Assembly: GCA_046154545.1 (NCBI GenBank)
Contig: JBJXGC010000008.1
Coordinates: forward strand, 1 to 12,102
Origin: JBJXGC01 sp046154545
GTDB taxonomy: Bacteria > Chloroflexota > Dehalococcoidia > Tepidiformales > Tepidiformaceae
Reading direction: 5' to 3'
Length of the DNA stretch: 12,102 bases
Shown here one piece after another: positions 1-6,834 of the stretch. The stretch's first letter is position 1. Each line of letters begins with the position of its first letter. Position numbers and translations under genes: made by a program. The notes beneath the pieces are model-generated. The model saw nothing but the letters and a program-made list of their open reading frames with translations. It searched no databases and was not told where the DNA came from.

Positions 1-649
1 CGAGGTCGGTCTCCTGGGTATCGACGTGGCGGTCGAGATGGATGATCCCGAGCTTGCCGCCGTTGAGATGCTGGGCCACGCCGCGGACGGTCGGGTAGCC
101 GATCGAATGGTCGCCCCCGAGGACGACCGGGAAGGCGCCGCTTTCGTAGACGTGGGCGACGGCCTTGCTGATCTGGTCGAAGGTTTTCTCGATGTTCGCC
201 GGGATGGTGAAGATGTCACCGAGGTCGCAGATCGTGATCGACTCGCGCAGGTCGACGCCGAGTTCGAAGCTGTAGGGCCCGTAGAGCGCGGAGATCTTGC
301 GGATGCCCTGGGGACCGAACCGGGTGCCTGGCCGGTAGGTGGTGCCCCCATCGAACGGCGCCCCGAGGACGGCCACGTCGTACTCGCCGCACTTCCGGAC
401 GTCCTCAACGTAGGGCGCCTTGAGGAAGGTGTTGATCCCGGCGAAGTGGGGCAGTTCACCCCGGCTGAAGGTCGGGATGCGGCGATCGACGATGGAGTCG
501 GCGCCCTGGAGGCCGAGCTCAAGGCCGCGAGCGACCTCCTCCTCCCACTTCGTTGTCGGGAGGGCAGCCTCCGCTTCGACGGCGTAGCGGGCTTCGGGGC
601 CGTAGTGGTCGTGCAAGGCCTTGCCGTGGTCGTCCGGATTCGAGGGCAT
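1..649 (-). CDS. gdmH: Guanidine hydrolase (GdmH-like, ureohydrolase family), C-terminus beyond window
   Basis: Predicted to hydrolyse guanidine to urea and ammonia in the cytoplasm. The first 216 residues are visible and the rest runs off the left edge. The fold is arginase/agmatinase: GGDHS at residues 178-182 supplies the first metal-binding His (H181), and HLDRHVDTQ at 204-212 supplies Asp206, His208 and Asp210. The DRHVD form, rather than the DAHTD usual in agmatinases, together with the roughly 90-residue N-terminal region carrying FSRGELPHFAGINTF (61-75), resembles my recollection of the nickel-dependent guanidine hydrolase of cyanobacteria (Sll1077). The ATG at 649 follows AGGAGAAAG with a longish spacer. 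The gene is the fourth of an operon led by a guanidine-I riboswitch and three ABC transporter genes, which favours guanidine over agmatine. The nickel-insertion helpers (HypA/HypB-like) found near such enzymes are not in view. Family certain; substrate inferred from context and N-terminal resemblance. Confidence 0.87.
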   Translation of the reverse strand, partial: MPSNPDDHGKALHDHYGPEARYAVEAEAALPTTKWEEEVARGLELGLQGADSIVDRRIPTFSRGELPHFAGINTFLKAPYVEDVRKCGEYDVAVLGAPFDGGTTYRPGTRFGPQGIRKISALYGPYSFELGVDLRESITICDLGDIFTIPANIEKTFDQISKAVAHVYESGAFPVVLGGDHSIGYPTVRGVAQHLNGGKLGIIHLDRHVDTQETDL

Positions 650-703
650 AGTGGGGCTTTCTCCTGCTGTCGGGGCGTACTGGTTGGGGGTGACTCAGGG
701 ATT

Positions 704-1474
704 CTAGACTTCGGCCACCTCAGCAAGGAGGAGGCCCTGGATTTCGTCGCGGAGGTCGAGGAAGCGTTCGTCCCGGCGGATGGAGGCTACGCGATCGGAG
801 CCGTATGGCACCGTGATCTCGCGCAGGACCCGGCCCGGGTGGGAGGAGAACACGTAGATCCGCTGGGCGAGGAAGAGCGCCTCTTCGACATCGTGCGTGA
901 CCATGAGGATCGTCGTGCCCGTCTGCCGCCAGACGGAGAGGAGGAACTCCTGCATCAGCGCCCGGGTATGGGCGTCGAGGGCGCCAAACGGTTCGTCGAG
1001 GAGCAGGACTTCCGGCTCGGTCGCCAGCGAACGGGCGATGGCGACGCGCTGGCGCATGCCGCCGGAGAGCTGGCTGGGCCGCGAGTCGGCCCACTTCCGC
1101 AGGTTCATGACGCCGAGGTAGTAGTCCACGCGTTCCGCTATGGCGTTGCGATTGAGCCCGGCTATCTCCAGGCCGAAGGCGACGTTCTCCGCCACCGTGC
1201 GCCAGGGAAAGAGCGAGTAGGTCTGGAAGACGATGCCGCGATCCGGCCCCGGGCCGCGGATCGCCTGGCCGTCGAGCAACGCTTCCCCAGCCGTCGGGTC
1301 GGCGAGGCCCGCGACGACGTTGAGGAGTGTCGATTTCCCGCAGCCTGAGGCGCCGACGATGCAGACGAACTCGCCCGCGCCCACATGCAGGTCGATGTCC
1401 TCGACGGCGACGGTGGTGCGGCCCTTCGCCTGAAACGACTTTGTCAGCCGGTGAAGGTCGAGCGTGGCGGTCAT
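704..1474 (-). CDS. ABC transporter ATP-binding protein, nitrate/sulfonate/taurine type (probable guanidine importer)
   Basis: Cytoplasmic ATPase that powers the importer made with the two preceding gene products. All motifs are present in order over 256 residues: Walker A GASGCGKST (41-49), Q-loop Gln84 in VFQTYSLFPW, signature LSGGMRQR (136-143), Walker B VLLLDEP (156-162), D-loop GALD (164-167) and H-loop His194 in VTHD. Length and the FPWRTV Q-loop context are typical of the SsuB/TauB/NrtD group. The ATG at 1474 lies 4 bases after the permease stop and is preceded by AGGAGT, which overlaps that stop, so the two genes are probably translationally coupled. The hydrolase gene follows after a 54-base gap. 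Guanidine as substrate is inferred from the riboswitch and the hydrolase; the ATPase itself carries no substrate information. Confidence 0.93.
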   Translation of the reverse strand: MTATLDLHRLTKSFQAKGRTTVAVEDIDLHVGAGEFVCIVGASGCGKSTLLNVVAGLADPTAGEALLDGQAIRGPGPDRGIVFQTYSLFPWRTVAENVAFGLEIAGLNRNAIAERVDYYLGVMNLRKWADSRPSQLSGGMRQRVAIARSLATEPEVLLLDEPFGALDAHTRALMQEFLLSVWRQTGTTILMVTHDVEEALFLAQRIYVFSSHPGRVLREITVPYGSDRVASIRRDERFLDLRDEIQGLLLAEVAEV

Positions 1475-1478
1475 GTGG

Positions 1479-2363
1479 CTACTCCTGCGACCAGGGGGCG
1501 ACGCGGTTGCGCAGCGCCCGCAGACCGAGGTCGCTGGTGAGGCCGAGAAGCCCGATGACGATGAGGATCGCGAAGATCTGGTCGGTGTGGAGGAACTTCT
1601 GGGCGCGGACTATGCGGAAGCCGAGGCCCTGGTCGGCCGCGACGAGCTCGGCGACGACGATCAGGTTCCAGGCGGCGGCGAGGTTCACGCGGGCGGCGTC
1701 GATCATCCCGGGCAGGGCGAAGGGGAAGATCACCTTGCGGAAGACCGTGAAAGTGCCCCCGCCGAGCGTCTGGGAGACGCGAATCAGCTCAGAGGGCACG
1801 GACCAGACGATGTTCGCGATCATGAGCGTGTTGAAGAAGACCGTCCCGATGACGATGAGGCCGACCTTAGGACCTTCGCCCAACCCCAGCCAGATGAGGA
1901 GCAGGGGTACGAAGGCGGTAGCCGGCATGTAGCGCAGGAAGGCGATCAGCGGCTCGAAGAAGGCGTTGACGCTCTTGAACGTACCGATGGCGAGGCCGAG
2001 GGGCACGGAGATCAGCAGCGCGAGCCCGAACCCGAGGGCGATGCGCTGGACGCTGGCGAGGGTGTCGGCACCGAGGTCGCCGCTCAGCGCCAGCTCCTTG
2101 CCGGCCCGGAGGACGTCCAGCGGACCCGGCAGGAAGAGTTCCTGGACGGTATTGGTCGCCCGCAGGAGCACCCAGGCGGCGAGGGGGAGGGCGATCGAAG
2201 CGACCATCAGGGCCGCTCGCCAGCGCGCGGGGATGTCCTCGCGAATGCGCCAGGCCCGCGACGGCCGGCGGCCCCCAAGCTCGCGCTTTCGGGCGACCGT
2301 GCCCCGCACACTGAGTGCGGGTTTCGATGCGCTGATGCGCAGGTCTCTCTCGTTTATCGTCAT
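1479..2363 (-). CDS. ABC transporter permease, SsuC/TauC type (probable guanidine importer)
   Basis: Inner-membrane subunit that forms the transport channel, 294 residues from the chosen start. An Arg/Lys-rich cytoplasmic N-terminus (about 1-50) is followed by about six hydrophobic segments near residues 50-68, 104-127, 148-161, 165-187, 224-243 and 262-280. The loop at about 196-218 (VSQTLGGG through IFPFALP) matches the EAA-G-I-LP coupling motif of binding-protein-dependent permeases, although the EAA triplet itself is degenerate. The open frame extends upstream to 2426, but that would overlap the end of the binding-protein gene. ATG 2363 has a strong AAAAGGAGG site just ahead and starts 35 bases after the previous stop, so I chose it. 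Likely dimeric in the complex. Family clear; substrate inferred from the operon. Confidence 0.92.
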   Translation of the reverse strand: MTINERDLRISASKPALSVRGTVARKRELGGRRPSRAWRIREDIPARWRAALMVASIALPLAAWVLLRATNTVQELFLPGPLDVLRAGKELALSGDLGADTLASVQRIALGFGLALLISVPLGLAIGTFKSVNAFFEPLIAFLRYMPATAFVPLLLIWLGLGEGPKVGLIVIGTVFFNTLMIANIVWSVPSELIRVSQTLGGGTFTVFRKVIFPFALPGMIDAARVNLAAAWNLIVVAELVAADQGLGFRIVRAQKFLHTDQIFAILIVIGLLGLTSDLGLRALRNRVAPWSQE

Positions 2364-2370
2364 TGCGGCA

Positions 2371-2379
2371 CCTCCTTTT
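2371..2379 (-). promoter_or_regulatory. Strong Shine-Dalgarno site deciding the permease start
   Basis: On the minus strand this reads AAAAGGAGG, a near-perfect match to the 16S anti-SD, 7 bases before ATG 2363. It lies between the binding-protein stop (2398) and the permease, and it supports ATG 2363 over the upstream in-frame ATG codons near 2426. Confidence 0.8.
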
Positions 2380-2397
2380 CCGGACGTGGCGTCTTCG

Positions 2398-3414
2398 CTA
2401 TTTGGCGTTCGGCGAGTAGCCATCAATGAACTTGCGCTCGAACAGCTTGCCCAGGTCGACCTCTTTATCGATGAGTTTCGCTTCGAGCATGAACTTCGAG
2501 ATGTCTTTGCCGGCGAAGTCCAGGGCCGTGAGGTTCGAACCGGTTGTGAACGCCTTCTTGTTGTCGTCGATGTTGAAGATCGTGGTGCCGGCGCCGTAGG
2601 ACTTGTACTCCTCGACCGAAACGCCCGCCCGCTTCGCCATGATCTTGATCGCCTCGTCAGGATTCTTCTCGATGTAGTCGAGTGTGAGGTACCAGGCGTT
2701 GATGAGCTTCTGGACGTCGGCGGGACGCGAATCGGCGAGCTTTCGCGAGACCACCAGGTGGTCCGGGATGGCGCCGGGGTAGTCCTTCGAGCTAAAGAGC
2801 GTGCGCGAACCCTGGCGCTTCAGCGCCTGCGTCGTGAAGGGGGCGAAGACGGCGACGGCGTCGAGCTGGCCGGCGGCGAAAGCGGAGGCCGCGGCGCCGG
2901 TCTCCAGGTTCACGATCTCCACGTCGGAGGGCGACATGCCGGCCGCCTTCAGCCCCAGGAGCAGGAGGTAGTGATCGACCACACCCTCTTCGAGGCCGAC
3001 CTTCTTCCCCTTCAGGTCCTGGATGGTCTTGATCTCGGAGGAGACGATGATCTGGTCGTTCCCTGAGGAGTTGTCATTGACGAGCACGATCACCTGATCT
3101 GCCCCGCCGGCGACGGAGCCGATCGTGTCGTTGAGGGTCTGGCTGTTGGCGTCGAGCTGGCCGGAGGCGAGGGCGGTGATGGAATCGAGGTAGCCCTCGA
3201 ACCAGACCAGTTCGACGTTGACGCCCGCCTCCTTGAAGAGCCCCGCGTCCTCGGCGACCTGCCAGGGGAACCAACCGGGCCAGGCGCTGAAGCCGAGCTT
3301 GATGGCCGAGCCGGAACTCGCGCTGTCGTCGTCATCGCCGCAGGCGGAAAGGACGACAGCCATGGCCGCGAGTGCGACAAGGCCGCTGAGAAGGAGGATG
3401 CGGAAGCGTTTCAT
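2398..3414 (-). CDS. ABC transporter substrate-binding lipoprotein, NMT1/TauA-like (probable guanidine-binding)
   Basis: Extracytoplasmic receptor of the importer, 338 residues. The N-terminus is a lipoprotein signal: MKRFR, a hydrophobic core at about 6-21, then lipobox VLSAC with the lipidated Cys25, followed by an acidic GDDDD linker. The mature part starts IKLGFSAWPGWFPWQVA, the first strand and ligand loop typical of nitrate/sulfonate/taurine/thiamine-precursor receptors. Later it has the ASGQLDA and FAAGQLDAVAVFAPF hinge elements of this type II periplasmic-binding fold. Aromatic residues near the cleft (several Trp and Phe around 43-50) could cradle a small cation such as guanidinium; that is inference. 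It is the first gene behind the riboswitch, with AAGGAG 5 bases before ATG 3414. Ligand could in principle be a guanidine derivative instead of free guanidine. Confidence 0.92.
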   Translation of the reverse strand: MKRFRILLLSGLVALAAMAVVLSACGDDDDSASSGSAIKLGFSAWPGWFPWQVAEDAGLFKEAGVNVELVWFEGYLDSITALASGQLDANSQTLNDTIGSVAGGADQVIVLVNDNSSGNDQIIVSSEIKTIQDLKGKKVGLEEGVVDHYLLLLGLKAAGMSPSDVEIVNLETGAAASAFAAGQLDAVAVFAPFTTQALKRQGSRTLFSSKDYPGAIPDHLVVSRKLADSRPADVQKLINAWYLTLDYIEKNPDEAIKIMAKRAGVSVEEYKSYGAGTTIFNIDDNKKAFTTGSNLTALDFAGKDISKFMLEAKLIDKEVDLGKLFERKFIDGYSPNAK

Positions 3415-3492
3415 CGGGGCTCCTTATGCCGGCGGGCGTGGCACGTGAGCGAGAGAGCGGCCCGGGTATGAGGAAGCCCGCGGAGTCCCCAT
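3415..3492 (-). promoter_or_regulatory. Riboswitch expression platform / leader with hidden ribosome binding site
   Basis: This 78-base leader joins the aptamer to the binding-protein ATG. It holds the ribosome site AAGGAG (3425-3420). GGGCTTC at 3479-3473 can pair with GGAGCCC at 3423-3417 (7 pairs, one G-U), which would cover the ribosome site. The same GGGCTTCC can instead pair with GGAGGCCC (3500-3493) at the aptamer's 3' end, leaving the ribosome site free. No hairpin followed by a U-run is present, so control of translation is more likely than premature termination. Pairings are seen by eye; which fold wins with ligand is not determined. Confidence 0.6.
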
Positions 3493-3594
3493 GGGCCTCC
3501 CGGGCTTTTATCCCGCCGTGTACCCGCACCGTGCGGGCTGCCGCTCTCGGACCAGACCCCCACCTCACGTGGCGGAGCGGAACCCTAGCGGCAG
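3493..3594 (-). promoter_or_regulatory. Guanidine-I riboswitch aptamer (ykkC class, subtype 1)
   Basis: The minus strand carries the hallmark segments of this class in the right order. CTAGGGTTCCG is at 3588-3578, CTGGTCCGAGAGCGGCA at about 3555-3539, and ACACGGCGGGATAAAAGC at about 3522-3505, followed by CCGGGAG. Two variable hairpins sit where expected: CCAC/GTGG at 3572-3560 and CCCGC/GCGGG at 3537-3523. The class senses free guanidinium and normally turns its genes on. It lies 78 bases upstream of the transporter operon whose last visible gene is a guanidine-hydrolase-like enzyme, which is independent support for the ligand. The match to the B. subtilis ykkC leader core, as I recall it, is extensive. 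The related ppGpp and PRPP variants (subtype 2) would sit before amino-acid or purine genes, which are absent here. Confidence 0.95.
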
Positions 3595-3768
3595 CGCCGA
3601 TGCTACGCACCGCGCATTTCCGGCAGATTGCCCGCGGATGAACAACGTGTTTCGTTGCGGCCGGGACCGGTGGCGGACGGTGCCCGGGCGCACGGACGGG
3701 CCAGGCCGCCCCCGCACCTGCCAGCGCCAGGATTCGAGCATCACCCGGCGCACCCGGGGACGGACGCC
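3595..3768 (-). other. Intergenic region expected to hold the guanidine-operon promoter
   Basis: The 174 bases between the monooxygenase stop (3769) and the aptamer must carry the promoter for the riboswitch operon unless it is read through from upstream. I see no convincing -35/-10 pair; TAGCAT at 3605-3600 is the only -10-like hexamer close to the aptamer and lacks a good -35. No intrinsic terminator with a U-run follows the monooxygenase gene, so read-through from the upstream operon is possible. Confidence 0.4.
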
Positions 3769-5622
3769 TTACCGGACGTGCCCGAAGGCGTACGGGGCGA
3801 GCGTCTCCTGGGCGGTGAGACGGTACTTATGCCAGCGCCCGCCGCCATAGTAGGCGAGGCTGCCCGGTTCGGCCTCGCCGTGACCGTTGTAATACGAGAT
3901 GCAGTCGCGCAGCGGGGCCGAGGCCATGTCTGCCTCGCGGCAGTGGGCGGCGTAGGCGTCCTCCGGCTCCTTCCGGACATCGACGATCTCGTGCCCGTTC
4001 TCCTTCATCGTCTTGAGCATCCAGACCACATAGTTGCCGTGCTCGTCGATGGTGTCGGTGAAGTTGAAGCTCCCGCCACCGCCCTGGGGGCCGGTCACAA
4101 TGAAGAGGTTTGGGAAGCCGTGGCTGTGGAGGCCGAGGAAGGTCCTCGTACCCTCGGTCTGCCACTTCTCGCTCAGGGTGCGGCCGCCACGGCCCTGGAT
4201 CATGTTGAAGGTCGAGGTCGCCATCCATTGGAACCCCGTCGCATAGACGAGGACGTCCAACGGATATTCGCGGCCATCATGGACGACGCCCCGCTCGTTG
4301 ATCCGCGTGACGCCCAGCGGGGCCGTATCGACAAGCGTCACATGCGGGAGGTTGAAGGTCGGCAGGTACTCGTCGTGGAAGGCCGGGCGCTTGCAGCCGT
4401 AGGGGTAGTACGGCTTGAGTGCCTCGGCCGTTTTCGGGTCCTTCACGATGGCATCGACCCGCGCCCGGATCTGCTCCATGACGTGGAAGTTACCCTCCAG
4501 CTCCTCCCGGATCATCTCCTCGGGTGAGAGGGCCCGGGCCTCCGGCCGGGCCTGGCGCTGCTCGGTGACCTTGCCCGCGAGGTAGTCGTCGTTCGCTTTG
4601 ATCGCGCGCCGGCCGATGAGCTTGGCGAACCGGGCCCGCCGCGCCCGCGCCCAACCGGGCTCGTTCGACCACGTTTCTATCTCTTCGGTCGTGGTCGCCC
4701 GCTGGTCGCGGACATCGATCGTCGAGGGCGTGCGTTGGAAGACGTAGAGCTCGCTCGCGATCTTCGCCAGTTCGGGGATGGCCTGGACGGCGGTTGCGCC
4801 GGTGCCGATGATCCCGACTCGCTTCCCTTCCAGGGGGATGTCGTAGTCCCAGCGCGACGTGTGGAAGGTGTCTCCCTTGAACGTCTCCATGCCCTCGATC
4901 CGGGCCAGCTTGGGGCTCGTGAGGATGCCGTTGGCGAGGATGACGAAGCGAGCCTTCATCGCGTCGCCGCGGTCCGTGTAGACCGTCCAGCGGGCGGTCT
5001 CTTCGTCCCATTCGGTCTTCTGGACCGCCGTGTGGAAGAGGCAGTGGTCGTAGAAGTTGAACTTCTCCGCCAGCTTCTGGCAGTACTCGAAGATCTCGAA
5101 GCCCGACGCGAACTTCATGGTCGGGAAGTACTCCATCTCCTCGAGGAGCGGCAGGTAGCTGAACGACTCAACGTCGCAGGCGATACCCGGGTAGCGGTTC
5201 CAGTACCAGGTGCCGCCAACGTCGCCGCCCTTCTCGCAGAACCGGACATCGAGGAAGCCGGCCTCGCGGAGCTTGTGCCAGAGCAGCAGCCCGGCGAATC
5301 CGGCGCCCACGACCAGGACCTCGCACTCGTCTGTCAGCGCCTCGCGTGGGACCGGGTCCGTCGAGTAGACGTCCTCCAGGTACTTGCTGAACTCGCCTTC
5401 CATCGCGATGTAATCGGCGGCGCCACGGCGAGCCTCTTTGAAGGCCTGGTACTTCGCCTGCTCCTCGACATTGAACACCGCCCCCGGTGGGCGGGGCGGA
5501 AGGCTGGTCAGCGCCTCGTCGGTGATGACCGAATAGCCTTTGCCGGCGATTCGGTCGTTCGCCTTCGCGGCGCGTGTGTTGAAGACCTTCAGTCCGGTAG
5601 CCGGGTCCACGCTGATCGACAT
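3769..5622 (-). CDS. Baeyer-Villiger type flavin monooxygenase with N-terminal extension (HAPMO-like)
   Basis: FAD- and NADPH-dependent monooxygenase expected to insert oxygen next to a ketone, giving an ester or lactone. Over 617 residues the domains are: an extension (1-99); the FAD-binding Rossmann motif VVGAGFAG (104-111); GGDVGGTWYWNRYPG (132-146), very typical of type I BVMOs; the BVMO fingerprint FKGDTFHTSRW (248-258, form FxGxxxHxxxW); the NADPH Rossmann motif GIIGTGATA (270-278); and a late VYATGF segment (459-464). The extension of about 100 residues is longer than in cyclohexanone or phenylacetone monooxygenases and recalls 4-hydroxyacetophenone monooxygenase. ATG 5622 is preceded by AAGGGAG at good spacing. 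It lies 60 bases after an esterase gene, a recurring BVMO partner. Ketone substrate unknown. A plain N-hydroxylating flavoprotein is less likely given the full fingerprint. Confidence 0.93.
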   Translation of the reverse strand: MSISVDPATGLKVFNTRAAKANDRIAGKGYSVITDEALTSLPPRPPGAVFNVEEQAKYQAFKEARRGAADYIAMEGEFSKYLEDVYSTDPVPREALTDECEVLVVGAGFAGLLLWHKLREAGFLDVRFCEKGGDVGGTWYWNRYPGIACDVESFSYLPLLEEMEYFPTMKFASGFEIFEYCQKLAEKFNFYDHCLFHTAVQKTEWDEETARWTVYTDRGDAMKARFVILANGILTSPKLARIEGMETFKGDTFHTSRWDYDIPLEGKRVGIIGTGATAVQAIPELAKIASELYVFQRTPSTIDVRDQRATTTEEIETWSNEPGWARARRARFAKLIGRRAIKANDDYLAGKVTEQRQARPEARALSPEEMIREELEGNFHVMEQIRARVDAIVKDPKTAEALKPYYPYGCKRPAFHDEYLPTFNLPHVTLVDTAPLGVTRINERGVVHDGREYPLDVLVYATGFQWMATSTFNMIQGRGGRTLSEKWQTEGTRTFLGLHSHGFPNLFIVTGPQGGGGSFNFTDTIDEHGNYVVWMLKTMKENGHEIVDVRKEPEDAYAAHCREADMASAPLRDCISYYNGHGEAEPGSLAYYGGGRWHKYRLTAQETLAPYAFGHVR

Positions 5623-5682
5623 TGGGGCTCTCCCTTCGGGTTCGTGTGACGAAAACTGCGGCAGATCGCGGCGGTCCGGCGC

Positions 5683-6801
5683 CTACCGTTCGCCCTCGCT
5701 CACCCGCTTGCAGAAGCTGGCGATGCTGGCGGCGCCGTCACGGCTGATGTCCGGGCAGGCGGCGACGAAGATCTCGGTGCCGTGGATGCTGCCCATGACC
5801 GTGCGGCACTGCGCCGCCACGCCCGCACGGAGAAGCAGGCGGTAGAAGTTGACGCCCTCGTCCCGCAGGGGGTCGCACTCGTTCACGGTGATGACGGTCG
5901 GCACGAGGCCACGCACGTCTTCTTCGGTGGCGAAGCCGGGCCAGGCCAGGGGGTTGCGGGCTTCGAGCTCGGCGATGCCGTAGCCCATGGCGCCGGTGTT
6001 GTTGTGGAGGTTGAGGAGGATGCCGTCGTTCTCCGTTGACGACGGGGAGTCCGGGTGAGGCCAATACCCGGCGATGTAGGGGCAGAGGGCGTAGAGCCCG
6101 CGGATGGCGTCGAGCTTGCCGTCCTTCTTCAACCGCAGGCCCGTCGCGAGCGTGAGGTTCCCGCCGCCGCTTTCGCCGGCGACGATGATCCGGTCCCCGT
6201 TGATGCCAAGGCGGGCCGCGTTCTCGCGGACCCAGAGGAGGCCGGAGACGCAGTCGTTCAATCCCGCGGGGTAGGGCGCGACCTCGGAGACGGACGAGGG
6301 CGTCATGCAGTTGCGGAAATCGACCATCGCCACCGCAACCCCTTCGCGGGCGATCATGCGGCCCCAGGCGCGATAGTTGCCGTCGTAGCAGGACATCGAG
6401 GCCATGCCACCGCCGTGGATGTAGTAGACGCAGGCCAGGTTGGTGGCGCCCTGGGGCTTGATCAGCCGGATCTTACCCGTGTTGCCGTCGGGGCTGGAGA
6501 CGAAGGTGTGCTCCTCCACGACGAGGCCGGCAGAGGGCGCAATGTCCTCCCGGTCGAGGCTGTCGAGGAAGCCTTTCATCCCCTCGCGCTGGACGACCGC
6601 CTCCGGCGAGTTTGCGGCGGCAAGGAGCTCCTCGCGGCTGGAGACGCTCGGTCGCCCGGGCAAGTCCCAGGCGCCGAACAGAGTCTTGATGCGCGGGTCG
6701 ATGCGCGGGTCTTCGAGAATACGGTTGCCCACTGCTTTGCTCCGGATCGCAGATTTTGGCCCATCATAGACTTCTGCGGGACGGTTATCAGCCATTGCCA
6801 T
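5683..6801 (-). CDS. Alpha/beta hydrolase, HSL-family esterase
   Basis: Cytoplasmic carboxylesterase-like enzyme of 372 residues, no signal peptide. The HSL-family marks are complete: oxyanion-hole HGGG at 129-132, nucleophile elbow GESGG with Ser211, catalytic Asp310 in CDPLRDEG, and His340 in SIHGTE. A long N-terminal cap region (about 1-95) precedes the core, as in the family. It is followed 60 bases later by the Baeyer-Villiger monooxygenase, so the simplest role is cleavage of the ester made from the ketone, as in acetone, acetophenone and cyclic-ketone pathways. ATG 6801 is taken; a second ATG at 6795 is equally possible because neither has a clear Shine-Dalgarno. The gene starts 33 bases after the PrpF-like stop. 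Actual ester substrate not deducible. Confidence 0.9.
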   Translation of the reverse strand: MAMADNRPAEVYDGPKSAIRSKAVGNRILEDPRIDPRIKTLFGAWDLPGRPSVSSREELLAAANSPEAVVQREGMKGFLDSLDREDIAPSAGLVVEEHTFVSSPDGNTGKIRLIKPQGATNLACVYYIHGGGMASMSCYDGNYRAWGRMIAREGVAVAMVDFRNCMTPSSVSEVAPYPAGLNDCVSGLLWVRENAARLGINGDRIIVAGESGGGNLTLATGLRLKKDGKLDAIRGLYALCPYIAGYWPHPDSPSSTENDGILLNLHNNTGAMGYGIAELEARNPLAWPGFATEEDVRGLVPTVITVNECDPLRDEGVNFYRLLLRAGVAAQCRTVMGSIHGTEIFVAACPDISRDGAASIASFCKRVSEGER

Positions 6802-6834
6802 TCAATCCCGGCCGGGCGGCACGCGATGAGGGCG

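Noticed and set aside
1..649. Agmatinase of polyamine synthesis
   Set aside because: Same family, but the riboswitch, the transporter genes, the DRHVD metal motif and the long N-terminal region point to guanidine hydrolase.
26..1348. A 440-codon open frame on the plus strand
   Set aside because: It lies opposite the guanidine hydrolase and ABC ATPase genes, both of which have unmistakable family motifs. Long antisense frames are expected at this GC content, and its translation shows no recognisable domain.
2364..2426. Permease start at ATG 2426
   Set aside because: It would overlap the binding-protein gene and add 21 unconserved-looking residues. ATG 2363 has a near-perfect ribosome site.
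1464..3066. Overlapping plus-strand open frames of 321 and 366 codons
   Set aside because: They are antisense to the permease and binding-protein genes, overlap each other, and show no domain or convincing ribosome site.
3415..3492. Intrinsic terminator as the riboswitch output
   Set aside because: GC-rich stems can form, but no U-run follows any of them before the ATG.
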